A stretch of 64,000 bases of DNA. It comes from Aphodosoma sp045126975 (GTDB taxonomy: Bacteria > Bacteroidota > Bacteroidia > Bacteroidales > Paludibacteraceae). Position 1 is the first letter of the stretch. Each line of letters begins with the position of its first letter. The notes beneath the pieces were generated by a model. It saw only the letters and a list, made by a program, of their open reading frames with translations. It was not told the origin of the DNA and made no database searches. The translations under genes and the position numbers were made by a program. Where the stretch lies: contig JBGVPL010000040.1 of NCBI GenBank assembly GCA_045126975.1, positions 62,001-126,000 on the forward strand, written 5' to 3'. Positions 54,309 through 62,728 of this stretch are shown here, piece by piece.

Positions 54309-56510
54309 ATGAAACTATTTTCTACTTTGATTCAACGCATTACTGCTTTAACAGTGGTGATTGCTATGGTGATTGGTGCAAATGCAGCCAATCGTACGTT
54401 TGCGACTATTGCAGATATGAATGCAGCAACAGATCTGGTTGATGGAGACGTTGTTACTATTACTAATGATGTTGTTATTGAGTATTTATTTGAAAGTTAT
54501 TATGTACTTAAAGATAAGTCGGGTACAGCTACTTGTGTGAATTATAATTACAATTTTAGTAAATTTAATAAATTGCGTCTTGAAGGACTTGAAGAATATC
54601 CGGAAACTCCTCCTGTGAAACCTGGTGATGTATTTAAAAAATATACAGCGACAGTTGAATTTTCATATGATATGATTCAATTGAAACCAGAACTTGATAT
54701 GGATTGGTTGGAATTTGTGGGTTTTACTGCAGAATATGCTAAAACTACAGATTACGTTGCAACAACAACAAAGGTAACAGTACGTCAATTGCTTGATAAT
54801 CCAGATAGTTATATAGGAAAAGTGGTGTCTTTGGATAATGCATCAACTTTTCTTAAAGGTTTTAACTCTTATTTGGTTCAAGGTACAGATACATTGAAAA
54901 ATTTTCGTATTTCAGGTTTGAATCCAGAAGATTATCCAAATAATATTGTTATCAATCAAGCTCTTTGTTTGAGTAAGTATGGTGGTGGTTGTAAATTGGA
55001 GTTGTCTATGAGTGATTACGAAGTAGGTCCTTTTACTGAATTAAAAGCCCTTAAATCTTCGGCAATGACAGAAAATATTCCTTTGAATTTAACAGTTCAA
55101 GTATTGCGTAAAGAGACATATAATGGTAAAACTTATATTACAGTTATGAATGGCTCTGGTAGATATTTGTTAAACTATTCTGGTATTCGTATTCTTTTGA
55201 ACACAGAAAATGATGTAGATAAAAAGATTAAAGTAGGTGATAATATTAACTTAAAAACCTCGGCAGCTAAGTTGTCTGTATCAGAGAAAGATGGTAATGA
55301 CTTTACTCCTTCATTGTTGACTTTGAATGCTCATGAAACTACAATTATCTCTTCAGGTGAAATTAAATATATGTCAATTGCACCAGAAGAAGTATCAATG
55401 TTGAATCTTTATGAATATTTGCCTGTAGTTCTTAATGGTTATGTTACTTTATCAGGTGAACCTACAGCAGAACAAACAGCTCATAACATTGCACCAGCGA
55501 CATTGGCATCTATTTATGGCGATTTGAATATGATTTTATTGGATTTGACATATAAACCAAAAGAAGGTTCTAAATTTGTTGTAACAGGCATTATGGATGT
55601 GCCATTGTGGATGGGAAAATCTAATAAAACTGTAATTGTTCCACTTTCAGAAAAAGGATTTATGTCAGATTCTTATACTTTCAATAACATTGCAGAGATG
55701 CTTGCTTTTGGTGCGCCTATTTCGTCTGTAGTTAATTATAAATTTACTAATTCTTTGACTGTTACGGGCGTTGAAACAATTAGAGCAGTAGGTGATGAGG
55801 ATCAAACTCAACACGTTGTTTTTGTTGCCGATGCAACAGGTTATTTGATGTTGAGAGGTGTTGTTGAGGCTAAGGTAGGAGATGCTATTACTGCAGTTTC
55901 GGGTTATTATAATAGTGGACGCCCAACTACAGTGAATGGTGGTTATAGAGATTTTGGCGTTGCTGTTAGCTTAGAATTAGATTCGACAGGTGTAGATGTA
56001 GCAACAACTGGTGCTATTACAGTTAATCCTATTGAAGTTACTATTGCTCAGTTGCTTGCATCTGATGAGTATGCTTCTAAACTTGTTAAGTTAACTAACT
56101 TTACATATAAAGAGGTTGAAGAAACAGTTCAAGATGAGACCGTAACACGCCATTTTATTTATCAAGGAACTGATTCAATGGCAGTTGATGCATCGTTTAA
56201 AAATCAAAAAAATAAATCTTCAATTGTAGGTAACTATTATCTTAATGGTTATTATACAAGTGTAATACCTCAAGTTAAAGAAAAAGCACCTTCTGCTATA
56301 GAAGATGTAGAAGCTGATAATTCGTTGTATTTTACAGGTAATACACTTTGTGCGTATGGTGCAGAAATTGAAGTTTACGATTTGATGGGTCGTTTGGTAG
56401 TGTCAGGTAGTGATGTTGTTACTCTTGAAAATTTGAATCAAAATATATTTGTGGTTAGAACTAAGTATTTTGATGGTCAAGTGTTCGTTACAAAAGTAGC
56501 AAATCGTTAA
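54309..56510 (+). CDS. T9SS-exported protein with OB-fold-like domains
   Basis: 733 residues from the ATG that directly gives a signal peptide (MKLFSTLIQRITALTVVIAM, then VIGANA). Repeated DUF6359/OB-like modules follow: FATIADMNAATDLVDGDVVTI, YTFNNIAEMLAFGAPIS and similar. C-terminal T9SS sorting domain: AEIEVYDLMGRLVV, NIFVVRTKY, GQVFVTKV. A secreted or surface protein of unknown role, the third T9SS substrate in the window. Confidence 0.8.
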   Translation: MKLFSTLIQRITALTVVIAMVIGANAANRTFATIADMNAATDLVDGDVVTITNDVVIEYLFESYYVLKDKSGTATCVNYNYNFSKFNKLRLEGLEEYPETPPVKPGDVFKKYTATVEFSYDMIQLKPELDMDWLEFVGFTAEYAKTTDYVATTTKVTVRQLLDNPDSYIGKVVSLDNASTFLKGFNSYLVQGTDTLKNFRISGLNPEDYPNNIVINQALCLSKYGGGCKLELSMSDYEVGPFTELKALKSSAMTENIPLNLTVQVLRKETYNGKTYITVMNGSGRYLLNYSGIRILLNTENDVDKKIKVGDNINLKTSAAKLSVSEKDGNDFTPSLLTLNAHETTIISSGEIKYMSIAPEEVSMLNLYEYLPVVLNGYVTLSGEPTAEQTAHNIAPATLASIYGDLNMILLDLTYKPKEGSKFVVTGIMDVPLWMGKSNKTVIVPLSEKGFMSDSYTFNNIAEMLAFGAPISSVVNYKFTNSLTVTGVETIRAVGDEDQTQHVVFVADATGYLMLRGVVEAKVGDAITAVSGYYNSGRPTTVNGGYRDFGVAVSLELDSTGVDVATTGAITVNPIEVTIAQLLASDEYASKLVKLTNFTYKEVEETVQDETVTRHFIYQGTDSMAVDASFKNQKNKSSIVGNYYLNGYYTSVIPQVKEKAPSAIEDVEADNSLYFTGNTLCAYGAEIEVYDLMGRLVVSGSDVVTLENLNQNIFVVRTKYFDGQVFVTKVANR

Positions 56511-56530
56511 TAATTGATTTTAATATCCTT

Positions 56531-56567
56531 AAAGACCTTAGACATGGTTTTGTCTGAGGTCTTTTTT
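56531..56567 (+). terminator. Terminator after the T9SS gene
   Basis: AAGACCTTAGAC / GTCTGAGGTCTT with a T6 tail, ending 11 bp before the ung start. ung therefore needs read-through or its own unrecognised promoter. Confidence 0.85.
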
Positions 56568-56578
56568 AACCTAAATTT

Positions 56579-57358
56579 ATGAAAGATTTGATTTCTGAAG
56601 AGTGGCGGAACTTATTGGTAGATGAATTTGCAAAGGAGTATTTTGTTGATTTATCGCAAAAAGTTGATGTTGCATATTCTAATTCGGTAGTTTATCCTGC
56701 GAGAGAAAATATGTTTCGTGCGTTTGAATTGTGTGCACCAAAAGATGTTAAAGTTGTGATTCTTGGGCAAGACCCGTATCATGAGCCAGGACAAGCTCAG
56801 GGGTTGGCTTTTTCAGTGCCAGATATGTGTCAGATGCCAGGGTCGCTTAATCATATTTTTCAAGAGATTGCGATGGAATTTCAGACTGAGCCACTTCCTG
56901 GAAATAACCTTGAGCGTTGGGCACGGCAAGGAGTTTTGTTGTTGAATGCAACGCTTACTGTAGAGGCAGGCAAGGCAGGAAGTCATGAGACTTTTGGTTG
57001 GCAGAGATTTACGGATGCAGTGATCGGTTTACTGAGTGAGAGGTATGAGAATATAGTTTTTATGTTGTGGGGAAAAAGTGCAGCAGCAAAGGTGAAAATT
57101 ATCGATAAAACAAAACATAAGGTGTATGTATCAACTCATCCGTCTGGACTTTCGTGGGGCAAGACATCTAATGTTGAGAAAATGAAAGGGTGTGCGTTGA
57201 GGGTTAGTGAAAAAGGAGATTTGACAGGGGGAGAGGTGAATTTTATTTATAAAGGATTTGGGCGTTTGCGTAATGATTCGTTTTGGGGATCAATGCAATT
57301 TCGGGCTACGAATAATTATTTGAAATCAAAAGGAAAAAATCCTATAGATTGGAGGTGA
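56579..57358 (+). CDS. ung: Uracil-DNA glycosylase with enlarged DNA-intercalation loop
   Basis: Removes uracil from DNA. Family 1 signatures: water-activating GQDPYH at 63-68 and LLNATLTVEAGKAGSH near 121-135. The second motif, normally HPSPLS, reads HPSGLS (187-192). About 35-40 extra residues (193-232, including CALRVSEKGDLTGGEVNF) separate it from the usual C-terminal FxGSxxFxxTNxYL. Total 259 residues against about 220-230 for typical bacterial Ung. The core catalytic residues are intact, so activity is likely. Confidence 0.92.
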   Translation: MKDLISEEWRNLLVDEFAKEYFVDLSQKVDVAYSNSVVYPARENMFRAFELCAPKDVKVVILGQDPYHEPGQAQGLAFSVPDMCQMPGSLNHIFQEIAMEFQTEPLPGNNLERWARQGVLLLNATLTVEAGKAGSHETFGWQRFTDAVIGLLSERYENIVFMLWGKSAAAKVKIIDKTKHKVYVSTHPSGLSWGKTSNVEKMKGCALRVSEKGDLTGGEVNFIYKGFGRLRNDSFWGSMQFRATNNYLKSKGKNPIDWR

Positions 57359-57387
57359 AAAATATTGTGGTTTTAAAATAAAATTAT

Positions 57388-57395
57388 TAACTTTG
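57388..57395 (+). promoter_or_regulatory. Promoter of bcp
   Basis: TAACTTTG, 18 bp before the ATG at 57413. Confidence 0.62.
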
Positions 57396-57412
57396 TTGAA
57401 AATTGTATTGTT

Positions 57413-57880
57413 ATGAATATAGGAGATAAAATGCCTGATTATTTGGGATTAGATCAAAATGGAAATCCTATTAAGGCGGAAGATTTGAAAGGACAAAAGG
57501 TGGTGTTGTATTTTTATCCAAAAGATATGACATCGGGTTGTACGGCTCAGGCTTGTAGCTTGCGTGATGGTTATGAAGAGTTACGAGCAAAGGGGTATAA
57601 GGTGATAGGAGTGAGTGTGGATGATGCAAAACGTCATTTGAAATTTATTGAAAAAAATGAATTACCTTTTGATTTAATTGCTGACACTGAGCATGCTTTG
57701 GTTGAAGCATTTGGAGTGTGGGCAGAGAAAAAGATGTGTGGAAAAACTTATATGGGTACGTTGCGTACGACTTTTATTTTTAATGAAGATGGCGTTTTGG
57801 AGCATATAATTGGTCCAAAACAAGTGAAGACAGCAGTACATGCAGAACAAATATTGTCTTTAATAGACACGAGAAAATAG
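57413..57880 (+). CDS. bcp: Thioredoxin-dependent thiol peroxidase (BCP/PrxQ)
   Basis: Reduces peroxides with electrons from thioredoxin. 155 residues. Peroxidatic and resolving cysteines in SGCTAQAC (C-x4-C), the PrxQ pattern. Phe-Tyr-Pro-Lys-Asp (FYPKDMTSG) precedes them. The last codons (DTRK) lie in the left arm of the palindromic spacer before recA. Confidence 0.95.
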   Translation: MNIGDKMPDYLGLDQNGNPIKAEDLKGQKVVLYFYPKDMTSGCTAQACSLRDGYEELRAKGYKVIGVSVDDAKRHLKFIEKNELPFDLIADTEHALVEAFGVWAEKKMCGKTYMGTLRTTFIFNEDGVLEHIIGPKQVKTAVHAEQILSLIDTRK

Positions 57881-57932
57881 ATACAAGATGTTAGATGTCT
57901 CGTATCTCGTGTCTTGTATATAGAATCTAAAT
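57863..57932. repeat. bcp-recA spacer: heptad-armed palindrome, AGACACGAG unit
   Basis: AGACACGAGAAAATAGATAC on the left, and TCTCGTATCTCGTGTCTTGT on the right, which is inverted. The left arm overlaps the last codons and stop of bcp. Confidence 0.7.
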
Positions 57933-57951
57933 AATTTAATAAATAATAATT

Positions 57952-58962
57952 ATGGCAGAACAAGAAAAAAAGATGCCTTCGGCAGATAAATTGAAGGCTT
58001 TGCAGCTTGCTATGGAGAAAATCGAGAAGGAACATGGCAAGGGAACGATTATGAAAATGGGAGAAGATAGTGTTGAAGATGTGAGTGTTATTCCATCAGG
58101 CTCTATAGGTTTGAACTTAGCTCTCGGTGTGGGAGGTTATCCTCGTGGTCGTATTATTGAAATATATGGTCCAGAATCGAGTGGTAAGACAACTTTGGCA
58201 ATTCATGCTATTGCTGAGGCACAAAAGGCTGGTGGTATAGCTGCGATTATCGATGCGGAGCACGCATTCGATCGTTTTTATGCAGAAAAACTTGGTGTAG
58301 ATATTGATAATCTTCTTATTTCTCAACCTGATAGTGGAGAGCAAGCTCTTGAAGTGGCAGACCAATTGATTCGTTCTTCGGCTATTGATATTATTGTTAT
58401 TGACTCGGTAGCGGCACTTACTCCAAAAGCGGAATTGGAAGGTGATATGGGTGATAATAAGGTCGGTTTGCAAGCTCGTTTGATGAGTCAGGCATTGCGT
58501 AAACTTACAGCAAGTATCAATAAAACTAATACTACTTGTATTTTTATCAACCAATTGCGTGAGAAAATTGGTGTTATGTTTGGTTCTCCTGAAACAACTA
58601 CAGGTGGTAATGCATTGAAATTCTATGCTTCGGTGCGTCTTGATATTCGTAAATCTACTCCTATTAAAGATGGTGATAATGTACTTGGTAATCAAACTAA
58701 AGTGAAAGTAGTTAAGAATAAAGTGGCACCTCCTTTCCGCAAAGCAGAATTTGATATTATGTTTGGTGAAGGTATTTCGCTTGCAGGTGAAATTATCGAC
58801 CTTGGTGTAGAGGCTGGTGTTATTAAGAAAGCTGGTGCTTGGTTTAGTTATAATGATACTAAACTTGGACAAGGTCGTGATGCAGCTAAACGTTTGATTC
58901 AAGATAATCCAGAATTGCTTGAAGAACTTCAAGGCAAGATTATGGAAGCGCTTAAGAATTAG
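57952..58962 (+). CDS. recA: Recombinase RecA
   Basis: 336 residues. Walker A GPESSGKTT at 73-81; Walker B region DIIVIDSVAAL near 145; L1/L2 loop context (MSQALRKL; FINQLREKIG; TTGGNALKFYAS). Normal length. Strand exchange and SOS coprotease. No LexA-type site was recognised upstream. Confidence 0.98.
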   Translation: MAEQEKKMPSADKLKALQLAMEKIEKEHGKGTIMKMGEDSVEDVSVIPSGSIGLNLALGVGGYPRGRIIEIYGPESSGKTTLAIHAIAEAQKAGGIAAIIDAEHAFDRFYAEKLGVDIDNLLISQPDSGEQALEVADQLIRSSAIDIIVIDSVAALTPKAELEGDMGDNKVGLQARLMSQALRKLTASINKTNTTCIFINQLREKIGVMFGSPETTTGGNALKFYASVRLDIRKSTPIKDGDNVLGNQTKVKVVKNKVAPPFRKAEFDIMFGEGISLAGEIIDLGVEAGVIKKAGAWFSYNDTKLGQGRDAAKRLIQDNPELLEELQGKIMEALKN

Positions 58963-59100
58963 GAATGAGGAATTAGGAATGAGGAATTAGGAATGAGGAA
59001 TTGAGAATGGAGGAATGAGACTCTAAAATATATGCCTAACACTTAACTCTAACCTCTAACCATTAACCTTTCAATTCTCAACTCTCAACTTTCAACTCGA
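58963..59100. repeat. recA-phosphatase spacer: heptad-armed palindrome, GAGGAAT unit
   Basis: The left arm is GAGGAATTAGGAATGAGGAA repeated. The right arm is TTCAATTCTCAACTCTCAAC, inverted and purine-rich on the other strand. The middle holds a third unit, ACTTAACTCTAACCTCTAAC. The left arm is the same kind of sequence as the linker in pyrB. Confidence 0.75.
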
Positions 59101-59101
59101 A

Positions 59102-59569
59102 ATGAATATATTGTTTATTTGTCTTGGAAATATTTGTCGAAGTCCGATGGCAGAGACTATAATGAATAAATTGCTTGAAGAGCGAGGGCTCTCCAAGCAA
59201 TTTGTTATTGATTCGGCTGGTTTAGAGGCTTATCATGAGGGAGAACGGGCAGATGCTCGTATGCGTGCTCATGCAGCTCGTCATGGTTATAATATAACGC
59301 ATATTTCGCGTCCTATGCGTCGTGAGGATTGGGATAAATGGGATTTAATAGTCTGTATGGATGCGCAGAATAGGCGAGCTTTGAGTAATCGTGCGCCTTC
59401 GGCAGAGCATTTTAAGAAGGTAACGTTGGCAACCAATTATTGCGACAAGCATTGTTTGGCAGATTGTGTGCCTGACCCTTATTATGGGGGTGAAGAGGGG
59501 TTTGAATATGTGATAGACCTACTTGAAGATGCTTGTGCAGGATTGATAGATTCGATTGTTAAATGTTGA
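59102..59569 (+). CDS. Low-molecular-weight protein tyrosine phosphatase
   Basis: 155 residues. Catalytic P-loop C7-LGNIC-R13-S near the N-terminus; general-acid loop VPDPYYGG near 125. Dephosphorylates phosphotyrosine on proteins, often in polysaccharide-export control. Its 3' end overlaps the convergent porT-like gene by 11 bp. Confidence 0.93.
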   Translation: MNILFICLGNICRSPMAETIMNKLLEERGLSKQFVIDSAGLEAYHEGERADARMRAHAARHGYNITHISRPMRREDWDKWDLIVCMDAQNRRALSNRAPSAEHFKKVTLATNYCDKHCLADCVPDPYYGGEEGFEYVIDLLEDACAGLIDSIVKC

Positions 59570-60296
59570 TATTTAGCACTAAGGAGAATATACGTGATCT
59601 TAGGCTTTGAATCGATTGTGCTTCTAATGCTCGATTTATGTTGTCGTTGTCAGAAGAAAGCGGTTCGTGGGGTGTGCCAACTCGGTTATCGAAAGATACG
59701 AATTTATTATTAAATCCGATAGAGTATTTAGCTTCTATAGAGAAGCGAAGGTATTCGGTATATATTGTGCAACCGATGCCAAATTCGGTGAAATAGTCGA
59801 GACGTTTGAAAAGGATGGGATTTTCGGGGTCTTTGTCGATATTCCATTCGATATCCATGCCACCACCGGCGAGCATGTAAGGGCGACAATCACTTAGGCG
59901 GACAGCACTATATCGTATGTAAATAGGAATTCGAACTATATTAGATGGGGAGTTTTTGTAGCCATGAATAGTGTCGGATTGGAATTGTCCGTTAGTAACG
60001 GAGCCTTGGTAGAATGTCATATTATATTGACCCATGTGGAAAGCAGGGGCAAGGCGGAGACCAAAGTAGTTGTTTAGTCTCATTTCACCAATAAGACCAA
60101 CGCTAAAACCTGGTATCCAATTTTTGATTTCTCCGCGCAAATTACTTTCGATATTGTGTTTAATACCGAAGTCCATTAGGTTAAATCCGACAAAAGCACC
60201 ATAGTGCCAGCGTTTGAAATCAATAGAAGGCAGGTTTTGGGCTTGTAGGGTAGAGAGTGTAACTATTGTGATTATTAAGCAATAAAACTTTTTCAT
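59559..60296 (-). CDS. porT: PorT-like outer-membrane protein of the type IX secretion system
   Basis: 245 residues from the ATG that gives a clean signal peptide (MKKFYCLIITIVTLSTLQAQ). The mature part is an outer-membrane barrel with HYGAFVGFNLMDFGIKHN and FGLRLAPAFHMGQYN near the start and ends in LVLNINI. The FVGFN-MDF opening and length fit PorT, a T9SS component. The presence of three sorting-domain proteins in the window agrees. Generic barrel proteins are similar, so this is moderately sure. Confidence 0.7.
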   Translation of the reverse strand: MKKFYCLIITIVTLSTLQAQNLPSIDFKRWHYGAFVGFNLMDFGIKHNIESNLRGEIKNWIPGFSVGLIGEMRLNNYFGLRLAPAFHMGQYNMTFYQGSVTNGQFQSDTIHGYKNSPSNIVRIPIYIRYSAVRLSDCRPYMLAGGGMDIEWNIDKDPENPILFKRLDYFTEFGIGCTIYTEYLRFSIEAKYSIGFNNKFVSFDNRVGTPHEPLSSDNDNINRALEAQSIQSLRSRIFSLVLNINI

Positions 60297-60361
60297 TGGT
60301 AATAAAACGAAAATGTGCAAAAATTATTGTGCAAAATGTTTGTCATAACAAAAAATATGTG

Positions 60362-60369
60362 TAAATTTG
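60362..60369 (+). promoter_or_regulatory. Promoter of the ferredoxin gene
   Basis: TAAATTTG, 42 bp before the ATG at 60411. Confidence 0.58.
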
Positions 60370-60410
60370 CACTGAAATTAGTACTAATAACAACTTAATT
60401 TTTTTTAACA

Positions 60411-60581
60411 ATGGCTTACGTAATTTCAGAAGATTGTATTGCTTGTGGTACTTGTATTGGTGAGTGCCCTGTTGAAGCTATCTCTGAGGGCGATATCTAC
60501 AAAATCGACCCAGAAGTATGTACAGAATGTGGCACTTGTGCTTCAGTTTGTCCATCAGAAGCAATTCATCTTGGCGAATAA
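60411..60581 (+). CDS. 2[4Fe-4S] ferredoxin (56 aa)
   Basis: MAYVISEDCIACGTCIGECP, then two-cluster binding pattern CxxCxxCxxxCP twice (CIACGTCIGECP; CTECGTCASVCP). A clostridial-type low-potential ferredoxin, the likely electron donor for anaerobic enzymes such as pyruvate:ferredoxin oxidoreductase and the CoA-dehydratase activase here. Own promoter and terminator, so a single-gene unit. Confidence 0.95.
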   Translation: MAYVISEDCIACGTCIGECPVEAISEGDIYKIDPEVCTECGTCASVCPSEAIHLGE

Positions 60582-60604
60582 TTCGCTAACGAAAAACAAA
60601 CTTA

Positions 60605-60636
60605 AAAACCGCTTGACTTGATTGTTGAGCGGTTTT
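60605..60636 (+). terminator. Terminator of the ferredoxin gene
   Basis: AAAACCGCT / AGCGGTTTT with a 14-nt loop, then GTTTTTTG. Confidence 0.85.
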
Positions 60637-60653
60637 GTTTTTTGTAGATAATT

Positions 60654-60718
60654 AAAAAAAGACAGAATAACAAAATAACATAAAGTTGTAATTATGTTTT
60701 TTGTTTTTCTGTCTTTAT
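60654..60718. repeat. Palindromic spacer between ferredoxin and FKBP, AGACAGAA type
   Basis: AAAGACAGAATAACAAAATA on the left and TTTTTGTTTTTCTGTCTTTA on the right, about 25-bp imperfect arms. The same arm sequence as the outer arms of the spacer before radA. Confidence 0.72.
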
Positions 60719-60734
60719 GATAATATTAAATTTT

Positions 60735-61964
60735 TTATTTTACGATATCAAGCAATTCAACTTCGAAAATTAGAGCTTCGCATGGACCGATGAGTTCGCC
60801 TGCACCACGTTCGCCGTAAGCTAATTGATAAGGGATGTAGAGGATGAATTTTGAGCCTACAGGCATGAGTTGAAGACCCTCAGTCCAACCTTTGATTACT
60901 CCATTGAGTGGGAATTCAATTGGTTCGCCACGTTGTACTGAGCTATCGAATACTGTGCCATCGATAAGGGTGCCGTGGTAGTGAACTTTAACTGTGCTTT
61001 CGGCAGTTGGTTTTTCGCCTTCGCCCATTGTTACTACTTCGTATTGGAGACCACTTTCAGTAACGATTACCTCTTCGCGTTTAGCATTTTCAGCTAAGAA
61101 CGCTTCGCCTTTTGCTGCTGCACCTTTGTTTTTTTCAGCTGCTTTGGCTTCCATTGTTTTGTTGAGCCATTCTGCTGCTTGGTTGGCAGACATTATAACG
61201 TTAGTTTCTTGTTTTAGGTTTTCGATGAGACCACGTTTGATAATGTTTAATTTTGTTTCAATTGTAGAGTCGTTGAAAAGGTATTTGCTACGAGTGAATT
61301 GTTGACGCATATTAGAGCCTACTTCGATACCTTTCAAGTATAAAGCATTGTCGTCTGTATTGTTTATTCCTTTTTCGAATTCTGTAACAAAAACTTTGAT
61401 GTTTTTATCAGTTGTATCTTTGCCAAGAATATATTTGCGTGCACCATTACCGTTAATTATACCGAGGAGCATGTTGATTGTGTCAACTTGTTCTGGAGTA
61501 AGATTAGCAGGTTCGCCTGTTTGCATTGATGGACCCATCAAAGTTTGGAAATATTGCATTCCTTCTTCAGGATTGATAAAATTATTTTCTCCTTCTAATT
61601 GTGATTTGAAAGAAGAGATTATTAAATCAGATTTAACAGGGATTGTTGAGTCGTTGAACAAGAAACCTGTTTTAATTTCTTCACCCATAGAGATACCCAT
61701 GCGGAAACCTTCGATAGCAAGGCGTTCTGTTGGAGTTTGTTCTTTTAGAGAAGATTCGATACCATTGCAGAATTGAGCTACTTTTTCTGCATCTGCAGTG
61801 TCAGCCATTAATACATATTGACGAATACCACCAGCATTTGCAGCACCGAGGGCATAGTTGATAGAGTCGCTTTGAGTTTTTACGTTAGCAGAGTTACCTC
61901 CACATGACATAAACATTGGTGCAGCTACTGCTACAGCCAAGAATAAACCAAAAATTTTTTTCAT
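60735..61964 (-). CDS. FKBP-type peptidyl-prolyl isomerase lipoprotein
   Basis: 409 residues. Lipobox PMFMSCGGN (Cys 21) anchors it in the envelope. Two tandem N-terminal FkpA/Mip-type dimerisation regions (SINYALGAANAGGI; MGSNMRQQF-like segment) extend the protein. The FKBP domain (KVHYHGTLIDGTVFDSS to ALIFEVELLDIVK) occupies about 325-409. It helps fold exported proteins. Co-transcribed with the shorter FKBP gene upstream (14 bp gap), with nearly the same C-terminal domain, so the pair arose by duplication. Confidence 0.93.
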   Translation of the reverse strand: MKKIFGLFLAVAVAAPMFMSCGGNSANVKTQSDSINYALGAANAGGIRQYVLMADTADAEKVAQFCNGIESSLKEQTPTERLAIEGFRMGISMGEEIKTGFLFNDSTIPVKSDLIISSFKSQLEGENNFINPEEGMQYFQTLMGPSMQTGEPANLTPEQVDTINMLLGIINGNGARKYILGKDTTDKNIKVFVTEFEKGINNTDDNALYLKGIEVGSNMRQQFTRSKYLFNDSTIETKLNIIKRGLIENLKQETNVIMSANQAAEWLNKTMEAKAAEKNKGAAAKGEAFLAENAKREEVIVTESGLQYEVVTMGEGEKPTAESTVKVHYHGTLIDGTVFDSSVQRGEPIEFPLNGVIKGWTEGLQLMPVGSKFILYIPYQLAYGERGAGELIGPCEALIFEVELLDIVK

Positions 61965-61978
61965 TATTGTATCTGTTT

Positions 61979-62575
61979 TTATTTAACGATTTCAAGTAAT
62001 TCTACTTCGAAAATGAGTGCTGAATATGGAGCAATCATTTGACCTGCGCCTTGTTCGCCATAAGCGAGGTTGTAAGGAATGTAGAGTTTCCATTTTGAGC
62101 CAACAGGCATGAGTTGGAGAGCTTCAACCCAACCTTGGATAACTTGTGTAACTCCGAATGTTGCAGGTTCGCCACGACGTACTGAACTGTCGAATACTGT
62201 ACCATCAATTAAGGTACCGTGGTAGTGAACTTTAACTTTGTCGGTAGCAACTGGTTTTTGACCGATTGCTTCAGTGATGATTTCGTATTGAAGACCACTT
62301 GGAAGTGTTACAACGTTTGCGCGTTTTGTGTTTTCTTCTAAGAATTTTTCGCCAGCTTCACGAACTTGCGCGAATTGAGCTTTTGCTTCTTCTTCGAGTT
62401 TAGTGAAGAATTTATTTAATAACTCTTGTGCTTCTTTAAGATCTATTTCAGGTTGTTTACCTTCGCACATTGCTTCTACTCCTTTTGCAAAAGATTGGTA
62501 GTCAAGACCTTTAATTTTGCTTTGAGCTAAATGTTGACCGAAACTTAAGCCAACTGCATAACTTGTTTTATCCAT
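61979..62575 (-). CDS. FKBP-type peptidyl-prolyl isomerase (FklB/Mip type)
   Basis: 198 residues, no signal peptide, so cytoplasmic as read. N-terminal helical dimer region (TSYAVGLSFGQHLAQSKI), then an FKBP domain (KVHYHGTLIDGTVFDSSVRR ... ALIFEVELLEIVK). First gene of a two-FKBP operon. Confidence 0.94.
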   Translation of the reverse strand: MDKTSYAVGLSFGQHLAQSKIKGLDYQSFAKGVEAMCEGKQPEIDLKEAQELLNKFFTKLEEEAKAQFAQVREAGEKFLEENTKRANVVTLPSGLQYEIITEAIGQKPVATDKVKVHYHGTLIDGTVFDSSVRRGEPATFGVTQVIQGWVEALQLMPVGSKWKLYIPYNLAYGEQGAGQMIAPYSALIFEVELLEIVK

Positions 62576-62600
62576 TGTTTTTAGTTTAAAATTTGACTTG

Positions 62601-62608
62601 CAAATTTA
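62601..62608 (-). promoter_or_regulatory. Promoter of the FKBP operon
   Basis: TAAATTTG on the minus strand, 26 bp before the ATG at 62575. Confidence 0.6.
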
Positions 62609-62693
62609 GTTATTTTAATTTACAAATCATAGTAGGGAATTCATAATTATTGTTAAAATATGGGGTGATATTTTTGATATTTATGAATATAAA

Positions 62694-62725
62694 AAATCAT
62701 CGCTCATTGGATTGAGCGATGATTT
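62694..62725. terminator. Terminator of the kds operon
   Basis: 13-bp perfect arms AAATCATCGCTCA / TGAGCGATGATTT, 3 bp beyond the kdsD stop, with A-rich flank giving Us on the minus strand. Confidence 0.87.
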
Positions 62726-62728
62726 AGT

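Noticed and set aside
60439..60621. Plus-strand frame of 60 codons overlapping the ferredoxin
   Set aside because: Out of frame with the ferredoxin at 60411-60581, whose eight cysteines in two classic motifs are decisive.
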